Origin: DATBGO01 sp963785765
GTDB taxonomy: Bacteria > Actinomycetota > Actinomycetes > Streptosporangiales > Streptosporangiaceae
Assembly (NCBI GenBank): GCA_963785765.1
Contig: CAWAWM010000002.1
Coordinates: 62,001-126,000, forward strand
DNA: 64,000 nucleotides
Reading direction: 5' to 3'
This document shows positions 1 to 8,719 of the stretch, one piece after another. The number at the start of each line of letters is the position of its first letter. Position 1 is the stretch's first letter. The notes under the pieces are model-generated. The model had not been told where the DNA came from. It was given only the letters and a program-made list of their open reading frames with translations, and made no database searches. The translations under genes were made by a program, and so were the position numbers.

Positions 1-474
1 GCCGGCCCGGTCCTCGGGCACCTGCTGCTCGGGCTGGCCGACCTGGCCGCCGGGGCGGTCGCGCTGGCCTGGCCGGGGCCGACCGCGCTGGTCCTGGTCC
101 TGATCGTGGGCGTATGGGCGGTCATCGCCGGCCTGGTGGAGTCCTCCGCCGCGTTCCGGTCCGGCGAGCCGGCCGGGACCCGGGCCATCCTCATCCTGGG
201 CGGGCTGGTCACCATCGCGTTCGGCGTGGTGCTGTGCGCCCGCCCCGGCATCGGCGCGATCACCCTCGCGCTGCTGTTCGGCCTGTTCAACCTCATCTAC
301 GGGGCCTGGATGCTCGGCCAGGGCATCGAGCTGCGCCGTACCGGCAAGGCCCTGCACTCCGCCATGCGGGAAAAGAACGCCAGGCCAAGCCCGATCGCCA
401 GCCTGGTTCACCGTCAGCGAGCCCGGCGTATGGAGGGGAGCGTGCTGATGGGGAAGGCCGGTGGTGGCTGCTAG
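1..474 (+). CDS. HdeD-like (DUF308) membrane protein, 5' end outside window
   Basis: The frame is open from the first base and reads as the C-terminal two thirds of a DUF308/HdeD protein: hydrophobic helices separated by short loops, with LAWPGPTALVLVLIVGVW and the FGLFNLIYG segment. Family members are small inner-membrane proteins linked to acid and general stress; the exact activity is unknown. Bases 1-360 align without gaps to the reverse complement of 14131-14490, with only about four amino-acid changes in 120. After HS (codon 120) the two copies diverge, and this copy ends in an unrelated basic tail, so the 3' end is probably a recombination join. Confidence 0.8.
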   Translation, partial: AGPVLGHLLLGLADLAAGAVALAWPGPTALVLVLIVGVWAVIAGLVESSAAFRSGEPAGTRAILILGGLVTIAFGVVLCARPGIGAITLALLFGLFNLIYGAWMLGQGIELRRTGKALHSAMREKNARPSPIASLVHRQRARRMEGSVLMGKAGGGC

Positions 475-590
475 CCGCCGCGATGCTCTCGCTGGTCCTC
501 GCCGCGTGCACGAGCACGACCGGTCAGCCGGGCTCCGGGACCGCGACGACCGCCGCGCTGGCGCTGCTGCGTGCCGCAGACGCCGTCACG
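447..590 (+). pseudogene. Lipoprotein N-terminus remnant
   Basis: An ATG preceded by GGAGGGGAG starts MGKAG. One frame over, the sequence continues as RWWLLAAAMLSLVLAAC, a basic start plus hydrophobic core plus lipobox (LAAC), followed by a Thr/Ser/Gly-rich linker typical of a mature lipoprotein. The frame breaks right after the start and runs into the 3' end of the convergent UPF0104 gene, so only a leader peptide fragment survives. It overlaps the aberrant tail of the preceding HdeD gene. This is inferred from the lipobox pattern alone. Confidence 0.4.
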
Positions 591-1761
591 GTTGGCCGGG
601 GGTGCCCGTCGTGGCGTGCCGGGGGGCCGGCCGTCCGTAGCGATGGCGGAAGAACAGGTAGGCCGGGAGCCCGGCCAGCAGCAGGAGCCAGTAGGAGGCG
701 ATCCGGTAGGCGAGGGTCGCCAGGACGGCGCAGCCGGGGCGGACGCCGGCCAGGATCAGCAGCCCGCTGAGGCTCGCCTCGACGATGCCCAGCCCGCCCG
801 GGGTGAGCGGAAGGAGCGCGAGGATGCCGGCGGCGGAGTAGGCCAGCAGCACCAGGGAGGGCCGCGGCTCGGCCCCGGTGGCGCGCAGTGCGGCCAGCAG
901 GCAGCCGTAGTCGAAGCCGAGCCGGCCGGCGGTCAGCACGACCGCCTGCCGCCATTTGCGGCCCAGCACCGCCCCGATCGTGTCGCGTTCGGCCAGCAGC
1001 CGCTGGTCCAGGCCGGTCACGGGCTGCCGATGCCCGCGGGTGACCTTGTTCCACAGGCTCTGCGCTGCGCGCCCGAGTGTTGCCAGCGGCCGGTCGGTGC
1101 GCAGCACGATCACGCCGAAGATCGCGTACAGGACGAACCCGGCCAGGCCCAGCAGTGCGGTATGTACGAGCCCGGGGCTGACCGCCGCGCCGCCCAGGAT
1201 GGTGGGCAGCGCGAACAGCGGCAGCGCCAGCAGGCCGCCGACGCCGAGCAGCGAGAACGCGGTCAGCCCGCCGACGGCGGTGTCGGTATCGAACCCAGCG
1301 GTGGTGAGCATACGGAACTGGACGGCGGCGCCGGCCGCGTCGCCGCCGGGCAGGCTGTCGGTGACCGCGTTGCCGGCCAGCCCGGCGGTGACCACGGCGA
1401 ACCAGCCCCGGGTGCGCAGCGCCAGCCGCTGCAAGGCGAAATTGCAGGTGAACGAGACCAGCTCGGCGGCCAGCGCGACGGTGAACCAGACCGGGTTCAG
1501 CGTCGACAGTCGCGGCCAGGCGCCCAGCACCGCGATGAGGCTGGGCAGCACGAGGTAGATGGCCGCGCCGGCCACGGCGATCACCATGGCCCGCTTGATG
1601 ACGGTCTTCCAGGGCGGCGGATGCGCCTGCGCCGCGTCGATGGCAGCGGCCTTCGCCGCGACCGCAGCGGATCTCCCGGCGTCCTCGGGTGTTCCGCCGG
1701 GGTGCGGAGAATCCCGGCCAGCCCTCACGCCGTCCATCATTCCTGATAACGGGGACCGCAC
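586..1761 (-). CDS. UPF0104 / lysylphosphatidylglycerol synthase TM-region-like membrane protein
   Basis: About 391 residues with roughly eight hydrophobic segments. Family marks are SLPGGDAAGAAVQFRMLTTA (around residues 135-155) and LLPLTPGGLGIVEASL near residue 315, the conserved loop of the LPG_synthase_TM/UPF0104 superfamily. Related proteins flip or export lipid-linked groups such as lysyl-phosphatidylglycerol, but there is no GNAT-like synthase domain here, so only the membrane part is present and the substrate is unknown. The start is uncertain: GTG at 1761 or the paired ATGs near 1740. A 105-bp stretch of this gene (about 1228-1332) recurs at 17640-17748 fused to an IS110 transposase. 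Confidence 0.8.
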   Translation of the reverse strand: MRSPLSGMMDGVRAGRDSPHPGGTPEDAGRSAAVAAKAAAIDAAQAHPPPWKTVIKRAMVIAVAGAAIYLVLPSLIAVLGAWPRLSTLNPVWFTVALAAELVSFTCNFALQRLALRTRGWFAVVTAGLAGNAVTDSLPGGDAAGAAVQFRMLTTAGFDTDTAVGGLTAFSLLGVGGLLALPLFALPTILGGAAVSPGLVHTALLGLAGFVLYAIFGVIVLRTDRPLATLGRAAQSLWNKVTRGHRQPVTGLDQRLLAERDTIGAVLGRKWRQAVVLTAGRLGFDYGCLLAALRATGAEPRPSLVLLAYSAAGILALLPLTPGGLGIVEASLSGLLILAGVRPGCAVLATLAYRIASYWLLLLAGLPAYLFFRHRYGRPAPRHATTGTPGQP

Positions 1762-2159
1762 CCCGGACGGCGGCTTTCATCCTGGCCGTCTCTGGCCGCT
1801 CCGCGCGGGTATGCCCTGCCGGCGGGCCGGGCGTGCCGGCTTTGGTGGTGGTGCCCGCTGCAGTTCATCACGAGATCGGGTTCCCCTCGGTGGGCGCCGC
1901 CGGTGCCTCCATCCAGGGCCGGACCGCGGCCGCGGGCTCGGACCGGCGCGGCGGCCATCACCGGAGCGTCAGCATCCCTACGTTGCTGGTCGTGCCCGTG
2001 ATCGTCATGCTGGTCAGAGCCAGCAGGGCCGCCCGGCGACCCTGCTCGTCGTTGCCGGCCGCCAGCGCCGCGGAGGGCTGCCCCAGGGCGAGCTTCCCCG
2101 CAGCCAGGCGGGCGCCGCCAGGGACAACAGGCGGGAACGGGGGACCAAAGGCCCTGCCA
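1762..2159. other. No convincing gene; possible decayed C-terminus on minus strand
   Basis: No frame has a plausible start plus ribosome-binding site. On the minus strand about 1970-2150 can be read as an alanine-rich stretch containing ALAAGNDEQGRRAALLALTS and ending at a stop near 1970. It has coding-like composition but no recognisable family and no start, so it may be the tail of a lost gene. Confidence 0.3.
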
Positions 2160-2801
2160 TCAGGCGGCCGACGCGGCCTGCAGAGCCCGGCGGGACGCCA
2201 CGAGCGAGGGCGTGAGCGGTTGGAGCAGCCGCTCGAGCGTGGCTTCGCGGTCGGCCTGGCAGGCCACGAAAGCGCCGTCGATGGCGGCGAGTGCGAAGCG
2301 CGCGAGCTGGTCAGCGACCGGGCTCGCTGGATCGTCGCCGAACGCGCTCGCGATTTGCGCCCGCAGTAGATCCAGCGCGTGCTCGCGCACCCGGCATACG
2401 ACCGCCTGTATCTCTCCCCCGCCCGCGGCGGGGGGCTGCGCGGCGAAGACGATCAGCAGCCGGAGGAAGTCCGGGTGGCGCTCGAGCGTGCGGGTGGCAG
2501 CCGACACGACCCTGGCCAGGTGCTGTGCGGGGCGCCCGGGCCGCCGGGTCAGGTCGGGCAGATCGGGCAGATCGGCGAAGAAGCGCCCGGCGCCGCGTTC
2601 CATGACGGCGAGCAGGATCCCGTCCTTGGACCCGAAGTAGTGGTAGACGGAACTCATCGGGATGCCGGCCTCCTCCACGACGCGGATCAGGGTCGCGGCG
2701 TCGAAGCCGTGCTCGGCCATGACCCGCTCGGCGGCGTCCAGCACCAGTTCGCGGGACCTCACGCCCCGGCGGTTGGGCGTGACTTCGGTTCGTACTGTCA
2801 T
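2160..2801 (-). CDS. TetR family transcriptional regulator
   Basis: About 213 residues. The N-terminal helix-turn-helix is clear: LVLDAAERVMAEHGFDAATL, then VVEEAGIPMSSVYHYFGSKD, as in TetR/AcrR DNA-binding domains. The C-terminal ligand domain is divergent. The ATG at 2801 (MTVRTEV) is chosen because the upstream alternative at 2840 would translate the palindromic operator itself. It is divergently arranged with the FAD monooxygenase and shares an 86-bp intergenic region with it, so it most likely represses that gene and itself, with release by a monooxygenase substrate. Confidence 0.88.
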   Translation of the reverse strand: MTVRTEVTPNRRGVRSRELVLDAAERVMAEHGFDAATLIRVVEEAGIPMSSVYHYFGSKDGILLAVMERGAGRFFADLPDLPDLTRRPGRPAQHLARVVSAATRTLERHPDFLRLLIVFAAQPPAAGGGEIQAVVCRVREHALDLLRAQIASAFGDDPASPVADQLARFALAAIDGAFVACQADREATLERLLQPLTPSLVASRRALQAASAA

Positions 2802-2820
2802 GCGCCCAGGATAGCGCGAG

Positions 2821-2842
2821 TATTGGAGTTGACACTCCAATA
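2821..2842. promoter_or_regulatory. Palindromic TetR operator
   Basis: Perfect inverted repeat TATTGGAGT-TGAC-ACTCCAATA (9-bp arms, 4-bp centre) in the AT-rich gap between the divergent tetR and monooxygenase genes. Position and symmetry fit a TetR dimer site covering both promoters. Binding is inferred, not shown. Confidence 0.75.
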
Positions 2843-2887
2843 CTCATTATTGTAGTGTTCATTCCAGTTCTTGAGAGAGGGGGCGCC

Positions 2888-4687
2888 ATGCGTTTCGCCG
2901 CGGGTGCTGAGGAAGAAGTCCCGGTTCTGATCGTGGGCGGCGGCGGTGCGGGCCTGACGAGTTCGATGCTGCTGGCGCGCCTGGGCGTGGAGCATCTGCT
3001 GGTCAGCGCGCGCCCGCAGACCTCTGATCTGCCCAAGGCCCATGTCCTGAACCAGCGGGCGATGGAGGTGCTGGACGACGTGGGCGTGGCGGACGCGATC
3101 GCGGAGCGCAGCACGCCGCCGGAGCAGATGGCGGCGACGGCGTTCTACGCGGGCTTCGCCGGTCCCGCCCCTGACTATGGGCACCTTCTTGCGCGCCTGG
3201 AGTGCTGGGGTGCCGGCGGGGCCGATGAGAGCTGGCGGGCGGCGAGCCCGTGGCGGCAGCTGAACCTCCCGCAGATCCGCCTGGAGCCGCTGCTGAAGGA
3301 CCGGGCGGAGGAGCTCTCGCCGGGGCGGATCCGGTTCGGCCATGAGCTGACCGGCCTCGAGCAAGACGGCGAGGGCGTGCGGGCCACGATCCGCGACAAC
3401 GCTGCCGACAGCAGCTACGTCGTGCGCTGCCAGTACTTGCTCGGCGCGGACGGGGGGCGGCGGGTAGCCAGCCTGGCCGGCGCCGGGTACGAGGGGCTCG
3501 GCGTGGTGACGCAGACCGCGACGCTGCACGTGTCCGCCGACTTCTCACCCTGGGCCACGGATCCGGACGTCCTGATCCGCTGGATCTTCTCGCCGCAGGC
3601 CGGCGTCCTGGTGGTGATGGTCCCGATGGGGCCGGAGCGCTGGGGTCCTCAGTCCGAGGAGTGGGTGATCCACCTGAACTACCCGGTCGGTGATCCCCGG
3701 GCCCAATCCGACGCGCAGGTCGAAGCCGACGCCCGCGAGGCGCTGGGCGTCCCGGATCTGCAGATGAAGATCCACAAGATCACCCGCTGGGCGGTCGAGG
3801 CCGTGATGGCCTCCGCGTTTCGGGCCGACCGCGTATTCCTGCTGGGGGATGCGGCGCACCGCCATCCGCCCACCGGCGGCCTCGGGCTGACCAGCGCGAT
3901 CCATGACGCGCAGAACCTATGCTGGAAGCTGGCGCTGGTGCTCGCCGGTCACGCATCACCGGCGCTGCTGGACACCTACGAAGCCGAGCGGCGACCGGTC
4001 GATCAGCGCAACGCGCAGCGCTCGCTGGAGAATGCGGTCAACCATCTGGCGATCGGCGCGGCGCTCGGCGTCTCCCATGAGAACACGCCAGCGCAGAACA
4101 TGGAGCAGCTGCGCCGGATGTGGAGCGGCCGGCCGGAGGACGCCGGGTACCGCTCGGGCGTGCTGCGGGCGGTACGCGCGCAGTCGATGGAGTTCAGTGA
4201 GCTCAACGTCGAATACGGCTACAGCTACGAATCGGCGGCCGTCGTGCCCGACGGCATCGAGCCGCCCGCGCCGGCCGACGACATCCGCGTGTATCAGCCG
4301 TCCACCCGCCCGGGTGCCCCGCTGCCGCATGCCTGGATCGAGGACGAGGACGGCAACCGCCGCCCGGTCAAGGACCTCGTCGCGCCGGGCCGGTTCCTGC
4401 TGATCGCCGGCGAGAACGGCCAGCCCTGGTGCGACGCAGCCCGGCAGCTCGCCACGGAGGCGGGCATCCCGCTCGACGCACTGCGGATCGGCCACCTCGA
4501 CGGCGACCTGTACGACCCGCGCTGCACCTGGCAGCGCCACCGCCAGACCGCTAGCGACGGCGCGATCCTCGTCCGCCCGGACCGGTTCATCGCCTGGCGG
4601 CACCCGGCAGCCAGCGGCGAGCCCCAGGCTGCGCTCGCTGCCGCGCTCAGCCAGATCCTCGCCCGGCCGGCCGCGTCAGCCGCCTGA
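2888..4687 (+). CDS. FAD-dependent aromatic-type monooxygenase (PheA/TfdB family)
   Basis: About 599 residues. The N-terminus has the Rossmann FAD motif VLIVGGGGAGLT (residues 13-24). YLLGADGGRR around residue 190 is the DG motif that contacts FAD/NADPH, and VFLLGDAAHRHPPTGG near residue 316 is the GD motif binding the FAD ribityl chain. The last ~170 residues form the thioredoxin-like domain typical of phenol/2,4-dichlorophenol hydroxylases. It should hydroxylate an aromatic or polyketide-type substrate using NAD(P)H and O2; the substrate is unknown. The start at 2888 follows GAGAGAGGGGG, better than the in-frame ATG at 2855. It is controlled in all likelihood by the divergent TetR. Confidence 0.9.
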   Translation: MRFAAGAEEEVPVLIVGGGGAGLTSSMLLARLGVEHLLVSARPQTSDLPKAHVLNQRAMEVLDDVGVADAIAERSTPPEQMAATAFYAGFAGPAPDYGHLLARLECWGAGGADESWRAASPWRQLNLPQIRLEPLLKDRAEELSPGRIRFGHELTGLEQDGEGVRATIRDNAADSSYVVRCQYLLGADGGRRVASLAGAGYEGLGVVTQTATLHVSADFSPWATDPDVLIRWIFSPQAGVLVVMVPMGPERWGPQSEEWVIHLNYPVGDPRAQSDAQVEADAREALGVPDLQMKIHKITRWAVEAVMASAFRADRVFLLGDAAHRHPPTGGLGLTSAIHDAQNLCWKLALVLAGHASPALLDTYEAERRPVDQRNAQRSLENAVNHLAIGAALGVSHENTPAQNMEQLRRMWSGRPEDAGYRSGVLRAVRAQSMEFSELNVEYGYSYESAAVVPDGIEPPAPADDIRVYQPSTRPGAPLPHAWIEDEDGNRRPVKDLVAPGRFLLIAGENGQPWCDAARQLATEAGIPLDALRIGHLDGDLYDPRCTWQRHRQTASDGAILVRPDRFIAWRHPAASGEPQAALAAALSQILARPAASAA

Positions 4688-4936
4688 CATCGCCATTCCC
4701 AGTTTAGCGGGGACGACGTCTCCGGCCAGGACGCCCCGGCCCAGGGCCGTTGCATTCCATTACCGTGTGCTCCTTGCGGCTATCGCTGCGATGTAAGGTA
4801 TAGTCAGTTTTGCACTTGGCTATCAACACTGATGACTGGGTGAGCGGTCGCTGAGAACCATCCGGCTGGCGGCGGGCTGACGCTGGCTACGAACGTGACC
4901 GTTAATGTGCCAGGCAGAACGGCAGGAGGAGCAGTG

Positions 4937-5593
4937 ATGGCAGAGGCGGCACCGGCAGCCACCGCGCCGAGGGCTTCGCGGCTGGACCGGCGTAAGGCTC
5001 ACACCCGGCAGGCCCTCATCGACGCCGCGGTGCGGCTGATCGCCGAGGGCCGCGGGGACCGGGCGAGCATCCAGGAGATCACCGAGGAGGCCGACATCGG
5101 CTTCGGGTCGTTCTACAACCACTTCGACAGCAAGGAGCAGCTCTTCCAGACCGCCTCCGAAGAGGTGCTGGAACGCTGGGGCCAGCTGATCGACCGCGCC
5201 AGCGCCGGCATCACCGACCCGGCGGAGCTGTTCGCCGTGGGCACGCGGATCTCCGGGCGGCTCGGCTGGACCCACCCCGACATCGCCGGATTCCTCACCG
5301 GCGCCGGCCTGGACGCCCTGGACATCCCCCGCGGCCTGGCGCCGCGCGCCCTGCGGGACATCCAGGCCGGGCAGGCCACCGGCCGGTTCACCGTTCCCGA
5401 TGCCGAGATCGCGCTCAGCGCCGCGGCCGGCGGCCTGCTCGGGCTGCTGCGGATGTACCAGCGGCACCCGGACCGCATAGAAGCGGCCTCCGTCGACCAA
5501 CTCGCCGAGGCCGTGCTGCGCCTGCTCGGCGTTCCCGCTCCCGAAGCCGCCCGCCTCGCCGCCCTTCCGCTCCCTCCCACTGGCACTTGGTGA
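4937..5593 (+). CDS. TetR family transcriptional regulator
   Basis: About 218 residues. The HTH domain reads RQALIDAAVRLIAEG then IQEITEEADIGFGSFYNHFD with SKEQLF, a textbook TetR helix-turn-helix. The start at 4937 is preceded by GGAGGAG, better than the ATG at 4895. The C-terminal domain resembles the TetR_C type found beside stress or metabolic genes. Its target is unclear: the closest genes are the upstream monooxygenase (same strand, 250 bp away) and the downstream lipid kinase. Confidence 0.88.
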   Translation: MAEAAPAATAPRASRLDRRKAHTRQALIDAAVRLIAEGRGDRASIQEITEEADIGFGSFYNHFDSKEQLFQTASEEVLERWGQLIDRASAGITDPAELFAVGTRISGRLGWTHPDIAGFLTGAGLDALDIPRGLAPRALRDIQAGQATGRFTVPDAEIALSAAAGGLLGLLRMYQRHPDRIEAASVDQLAEAVLRLLGVPAPEAARLAALPLPPTGTW

Positions 5594-5725
5594 CAGCCGC
5601 GACGATGCCGACGACCGTGGCCAGTCAGCAACCCCGGTGGCCACGGGACGCGGGATCCCCAAGCCCGAGAGATACTAGCCACCGGGAGGTACCTTGGCCG
5701 ACCCTGACGCCGCCGCGATCCTTCC

Positions 5726-6757
5726 ATGCTCCCAACATCCGCGATGAGCCCCTCACAGCAACAGCTGTCACGTTATGGCTGGCGGCCCGCTGATCCGCCG
5801 CGTCGGCCTGTGTTGTTCATCAATCCCAGGTCGGGTGGCGGCAAGGCCGCACGCGCCCGGGTTGCCGAGCGGGCGCACGAACAGGGAATCGAGGCCGTCA
5901 TCCTCGGCCCGGGCCAGAACCTGGCGGCGCTGGCCCGTGGAGCTGCGGAAGGCGGCGCAGACGCGCTCGGGGCGGCTGGTGGTGATGGGTCGCTGGCGGT
6001 CGTGGCCGCAGTGACGGCTGCGTACGGAATTCCGTTTGTGTGCGTTCCGGCCGGGACGCGCAACCACTTCGCGCTCGACGTGGGCGTGGACCGGGACGAC
6101 CTGATCGGTGCTCTCGACGCGTTCACCGACGGGGTCGAGCGCCAGATCGACATGGCGGAGGTGAATGGCCGTATATTTCTCAACAATGTCTCGCTCGGCA
6201 TCTACGGTGACGCGGTCCGCCGGCCGACCTATCGCGATGCCAAGGTACGCACGCTCCTGGAGACCGCCGCTGAGGTGATGGGTCCAAGCGCCGAGGCACC
6301 CACGCTGCGCCTGGCCGACGACCTGGGCCGCGAGCACCTTCATCTCGCCGTGGTGCTCGTGTCGAACAACCCCTACGCGCTTGATCGCCCGCTGGCCCAG
6401 GGCACCCGCCCGGCGCTCGATACCGGCCAGCTTGGGATTGTCGTCCTGGACGTACCCGGCGACAACCCGCTCCCACCAGGGCGGGCCTGGAGCGCGCCCC
6501 GTATGGAAGTGAGCGCCCCAGCATCAGTGCCCGCCGGGGTTGATGGCGAGGCGGTCGACCTGAGCCCGCCGCTGCGGTTCGCGATCCGGCCCGGGGCGCT
6601 GCGGGTCCGGATCTCCTCCCGTCACCCGGGCACCTCGCCATCAGCGCGCCTCCACCTCCCGGGCCTCCCGCCCCCGGCAAAGCCATCGCAGGGACGAGGG
6701 GGCGGAACAGGTGAGCAAGACACGACTGGACCTACTCGTGCGGACCAGAAGACATAA
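5726..6757 (+). CDS. Diacylglycerol kinase-like lipid kinase
   Basis: About 343 residues. The catalytic domain shows the P-loop-like LFINPRSGGGKA (residue ~29), the ATP-binding GAAGGDGSLA (residue ~82) and VPAGTRNHFALDVGVD (residue ~108), all hallmarks of the DAGK_cat fold (YegS/BmrU/DgkB). It probably phosphorylates diacylglycerol or a related lipid at the membrane. The last 40 residues are a low-complexity Pro/Gly/Thr tail. The start is either 5726 or the ATG at 5744. A frameshifted fragment of a second copy lies at about 9413-9600. Confidence 0.85.
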   Translation: MLPTSAMSPSQQQLSRYGWRPADPPRRPVLFINPRSGGGKAARARVAERAHEQGIEAVILGPGQNLAALARGAAEGGADALGAAGGDGSLAVVAAVTAAYGIPFVCVPAGTRNHFALDVGVDRDDLIGALDAFTDGVERQIDMAEVNGRIFLNNVSLGIYGDAVRRPTYRDAKVRTLLETAAEVMGPSAEAPTLRLADDLGREHLHLAVVLVSNNPYALDRPLAQGTRPALDTGQLGIVVLDVPGDNPLPPGRAWSAPRMEVSAPASVPAGVDGEAVDLSPPLRFAIRPGALRVRISSRHPGTSPSARLHLPGLPPPAKPSQGRGGGTGEQDTTGPTRADQKT

Positions 6758-6781
6758 CGATGCTGAGCCCCGCCCTATGAG

Positions 6782-6809
6782 GAAGGTGGCTTCGAATGAA
6801 GCCGCCTTC
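6782..6809. terminator. Bidirectional hairpin between convergent genes
   Basis: GAAGGTGGCTTC-gaat-GAAGCCGCCTTC: 12-bp arms with one G:T mismatch and a 4-base loop, placed exactly between the convergent lipid kinase and the DUF1269-like gene. There is no T-run, so it is called on position and structure. Confidence 0.6.
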
Positions 6810-6825
6810 GACTGCTGTGGCACAG

Positions 6826-7239
6826 TCAGCTTTTGAGTGCTTCCTGTAGCTCGCTGGTAATCTGCTCGGTTGTGGCCTCCACAGTGCGCTTCACGACCTT
6901 GGCGGCCTTAGTAAGCGCCTTGTCGAGTCCTTTTTCGATGGTCGGCTCGCCGACCGCGATGAGCCCTGCCTGGTTAGCGGTGAGTTGCTCAGCCGCCTCA
7001 TGGAGTTCCTTGCGCGGCAGCGTCCCGCCCCCGAACCATTCAGGGATGACGCGGATGTGCGGGCGGTCCATCCGCTTGACGACGTGGGGCTTGCCCTCCT
7101 CCTTATCGATCACGGCCGCGTCGTACTGGCCGATCATCACGTCCTTGTGCAGCTGCTCGATCGCGTCCAGATCCGCCAGCGCGGCGTCGACAGTCTCGTA
7201 CGCAGCGGCGTAGACGACCAGAGCTTTCTTCTCAACCAT
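6826..7239 (-). CDS. DUF1269-like soluble protein of unknown function
   Basis: 137 residues. An N-terminal VVYAAAYETVDAALADLDAI segment followed by DAAVIDKEEGKPHVV matches the alpha/beta start of DUF1269-type proteins, but the glycine-rich membrane hairpin of that family is reduced to WFGGGTLP. The C-terminus is an amphipathic, Lys/Glu-rich helix. AGGGAGATGCC precedes the ATG. Such proteins are common beside stress genes in actinobacteria; no biochemical role is known. The neighbouring BON gene on the same strand may be coexpressed. Confidence 0.65.
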   Translation of the reverse strand: MVEKKALVVYAAAYETVDAALADLDAIEQLHKDVMIGQYDAAVIDKEEGKPHVVKRMDRPHIRVIPEWFGGGTLPRKELHEAAEQLTANQAGLIAVGEPTIEKGLDKALTKAAKVVKRTVEATTEQITSELQEALKS

Positions 7240-7350
7240 GGCATCTCCCTGGTCGGATTATCCGATGGATGGCTACGACGCTAGTCCGCGCCCACTCCCT
7301 GGGTAGGGACCAAGGTCACGTCCGGCAGCAGCGGGCCGTGCTCCCGACGG

Positions 7351-8004
7351 TCAGCCGGTGACCTGGAGGTTGTCCCGGACGTCGATCACCCCGCGGGCCA
7401 TCAACGCGGCGCCGAGCACTGCGTCGTGCTCGGCCCACGTGCGGACATGGCCGGTCAGCGTGATGACGTTGCCCTTGGTGTCGGCCTTCACGTCGCTGCC
7501 GTCGGGGACCAGAGCCGAGCGGTCCAGCGCCTCCTGGACGTGCAAGTCGACATCCACCGGGTCGATGTCGTAGCTGATTCCGATGTCGTTCCAGACGTTG
7601 CGGACGCCGGCGAGTCCGGCCACCACCTCTGCGGCGGCGGCGCGCTCGGTGCCGTAGGACACGATGCCGGTCAGGGTGACGTTGCCGGCGCCTGCGATCG
7701 CCTCCACGCTGTCGGGCACGGTCACGTCGGCGGCGAGCGCGTTGTTCGCCGCGGTGGTCAGCTTGACGTCATCGCGGTAGTTGCTTTCCGGCAGCACCAC
7801 CTCCAGGTTGTTGTCCACGCTGGTCACCCCGGCGACCCGCCGCGCGGCGGCCGCCGCCTGCAGATATTGCGGGAAACTCGGCACCGTGCCGGTGAGGTTT
7901 ACGTTCCCGCCGATGGTCATGACTTTGATATCTGAGGAGTCGACGCGGGGGTCGAAGCCGAGCTCCTTTTCGACCGCCGCGCGGACGTCCTTGGTCTTGC
8001 TCAC
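7351..8004 (-). CDS. Triple BON-domain protein
   Basis: 217 residues from GTG 8004, chosen because AAAGGAT sits just upstream and the protein then begins directly at the first domain. Three BON repeats can be seen: residues ~2-70 (GNVNLTGTVPSF), ~75-140 (GNVTLTGIVSYGTERAAAA) and ~145-217 (GNVITLTGHVRTWAEHDA), each with the conserved G-x-V-x-L-x-G core. BON domains are usually periplasmic or envelope-associated phospholipid-binding modules (OsmY-like), but no signal peptide is present here. Truncated relatives lie at 8383-8500 and 14876-14921. Confidence 0.88.
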   Translation of the reverse strand: MSKTKDVRAAVEKELGFDPRVDSSDIKVMTIGGNVNLTGTVPSFPQYLQAAAAARRVAGVTSVDNNLEVVLPESNYRDDVKLTTAANNALAADVTVPDSVEAIAGAGNVTLTGIVSYGTERAAAAEVVAGLAGVRNVWNDIGISYDIDPVDVDLHVQEALDRSALVPDGSDVKADTKGNVITLTGHVRTWAEHDAVLGAALMARGVIDVRDNLQVTG

Positions 8005-8370
8005 TGCCTGATCCTTTCCCCTGGGCGGCTCTTCCCTGGACATCCTGTCCAGGCAGACGGCCCGATCGAATCCATGGATTGCCTAGCCTTCCCGGGCCAC
8101 TCCGTCAGCCATGGCTCAGCTGGCGGCTGCGCCGGCACCAACACGATGGCCAGCAGGGTGTTCGCCCTCCCCGGTGGGCTCATGACCGCAGGATTCAGGA
8201 TTAGCGCACGGTTCCCGGCCAGCGCATAGCTGAGCGAGGGCGGCGGCACCGCCCACGCGTACGCAACGGGACAGGGACTAGGTGATTCATGGATGCCATG
8301 CGTACCGGCCAATCCATAGCGTCTTTGCGGCGGCATCGCCCGTCCCCAAGCCGGCTGAGGCGATGGGCGG
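8005..8370. other. Intergenic, no gene seen
   Basis: No supported frame. The sequence between the BON gene and the BON remnant should contain the promoter of the minus-strand BON gene, but no clear -35/-10 pair was picked out. Confidence 0.4.
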
Positions 8371-8500
8371 AAGGAGGTACCGATGACCCGAGGAGCAGCT
8401 GCACGCGGACGTCGTCGCCGAGCTCTTCTGGGGACCCGAAGGTCGGCAGCGGGGCAGGCTGCCGCATCACCGTTTCGCTTCCTCGCCAGCCAAAGGAATT
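8371..8500 (+). pseudogene. Frameshifted BON-domain gene start
   Basis: A strong ribosome-binding site (AAGGAGG) precedes ATG 8383. Reading with one frame change gives EEQLHADVVAELFW and, after a second change, DPKVGSGAGCRITVS. This matches the first helix and first strand of a BON domain (compare VRAAVEKELGFDPRVDSSDI in the intact gene). The frame is lost after about 40 codons. It lies just upstream of the HdeD promoter. Confidence 0.55.
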
Positions 8501-8513
8501 TTGACCATCATTC

Positions 8514-8542
8514 TTGACATAGATCATCAACCTTGTGATATT
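8514..8542 (+). promoter_or_regulatory. Sigma70-type promoter for hdeD-like gene
   Basis: TTGACA, 17-bp spacer, GATATT in an AT-rich patch about 180 bp upstream of the HdeD-like start. The spacer holds ATCATCAACCTTGTGA, which recurs almost unchanged near 14780 in front of the next stress-gene cluster, so it may be a shared control element. Confidence 0.6.
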
Positions 8543-8719
8543 CGATCAGAGTTCGCGGCTGCCAAGCTGGCGGCGACCCGGCGCCTCGGAACATCAAGGA
8601 GGCAGGCAGCGGCCGCCGGTCTCGGACGCCGGGCAAGCGCAGCCGTGCACGCGCTAGCCGGGGCCCAGGCAAGCACTGCGGGTGCCCAGAGCAGCGAAGC
8701 TAGGGAAAGGAACGCTGTC

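Noticed and set aside
571..1746. Long plus-strand frame opposite the UPF0104 gene
   Set aside because: Gln/Gly/Asp-rich antisense shadow typical of high-GC genes; the minus strand has clear membrane helices and family motifs.
5594..5725. Possible structured leader (CCGTGGCC/GGCCACGG pairing) before the lipid kinase
   Set aside because: Some pairing is visible but it matches no riboswitch consensus I can recall, and GC-rich DNA yields such pairs by chance.
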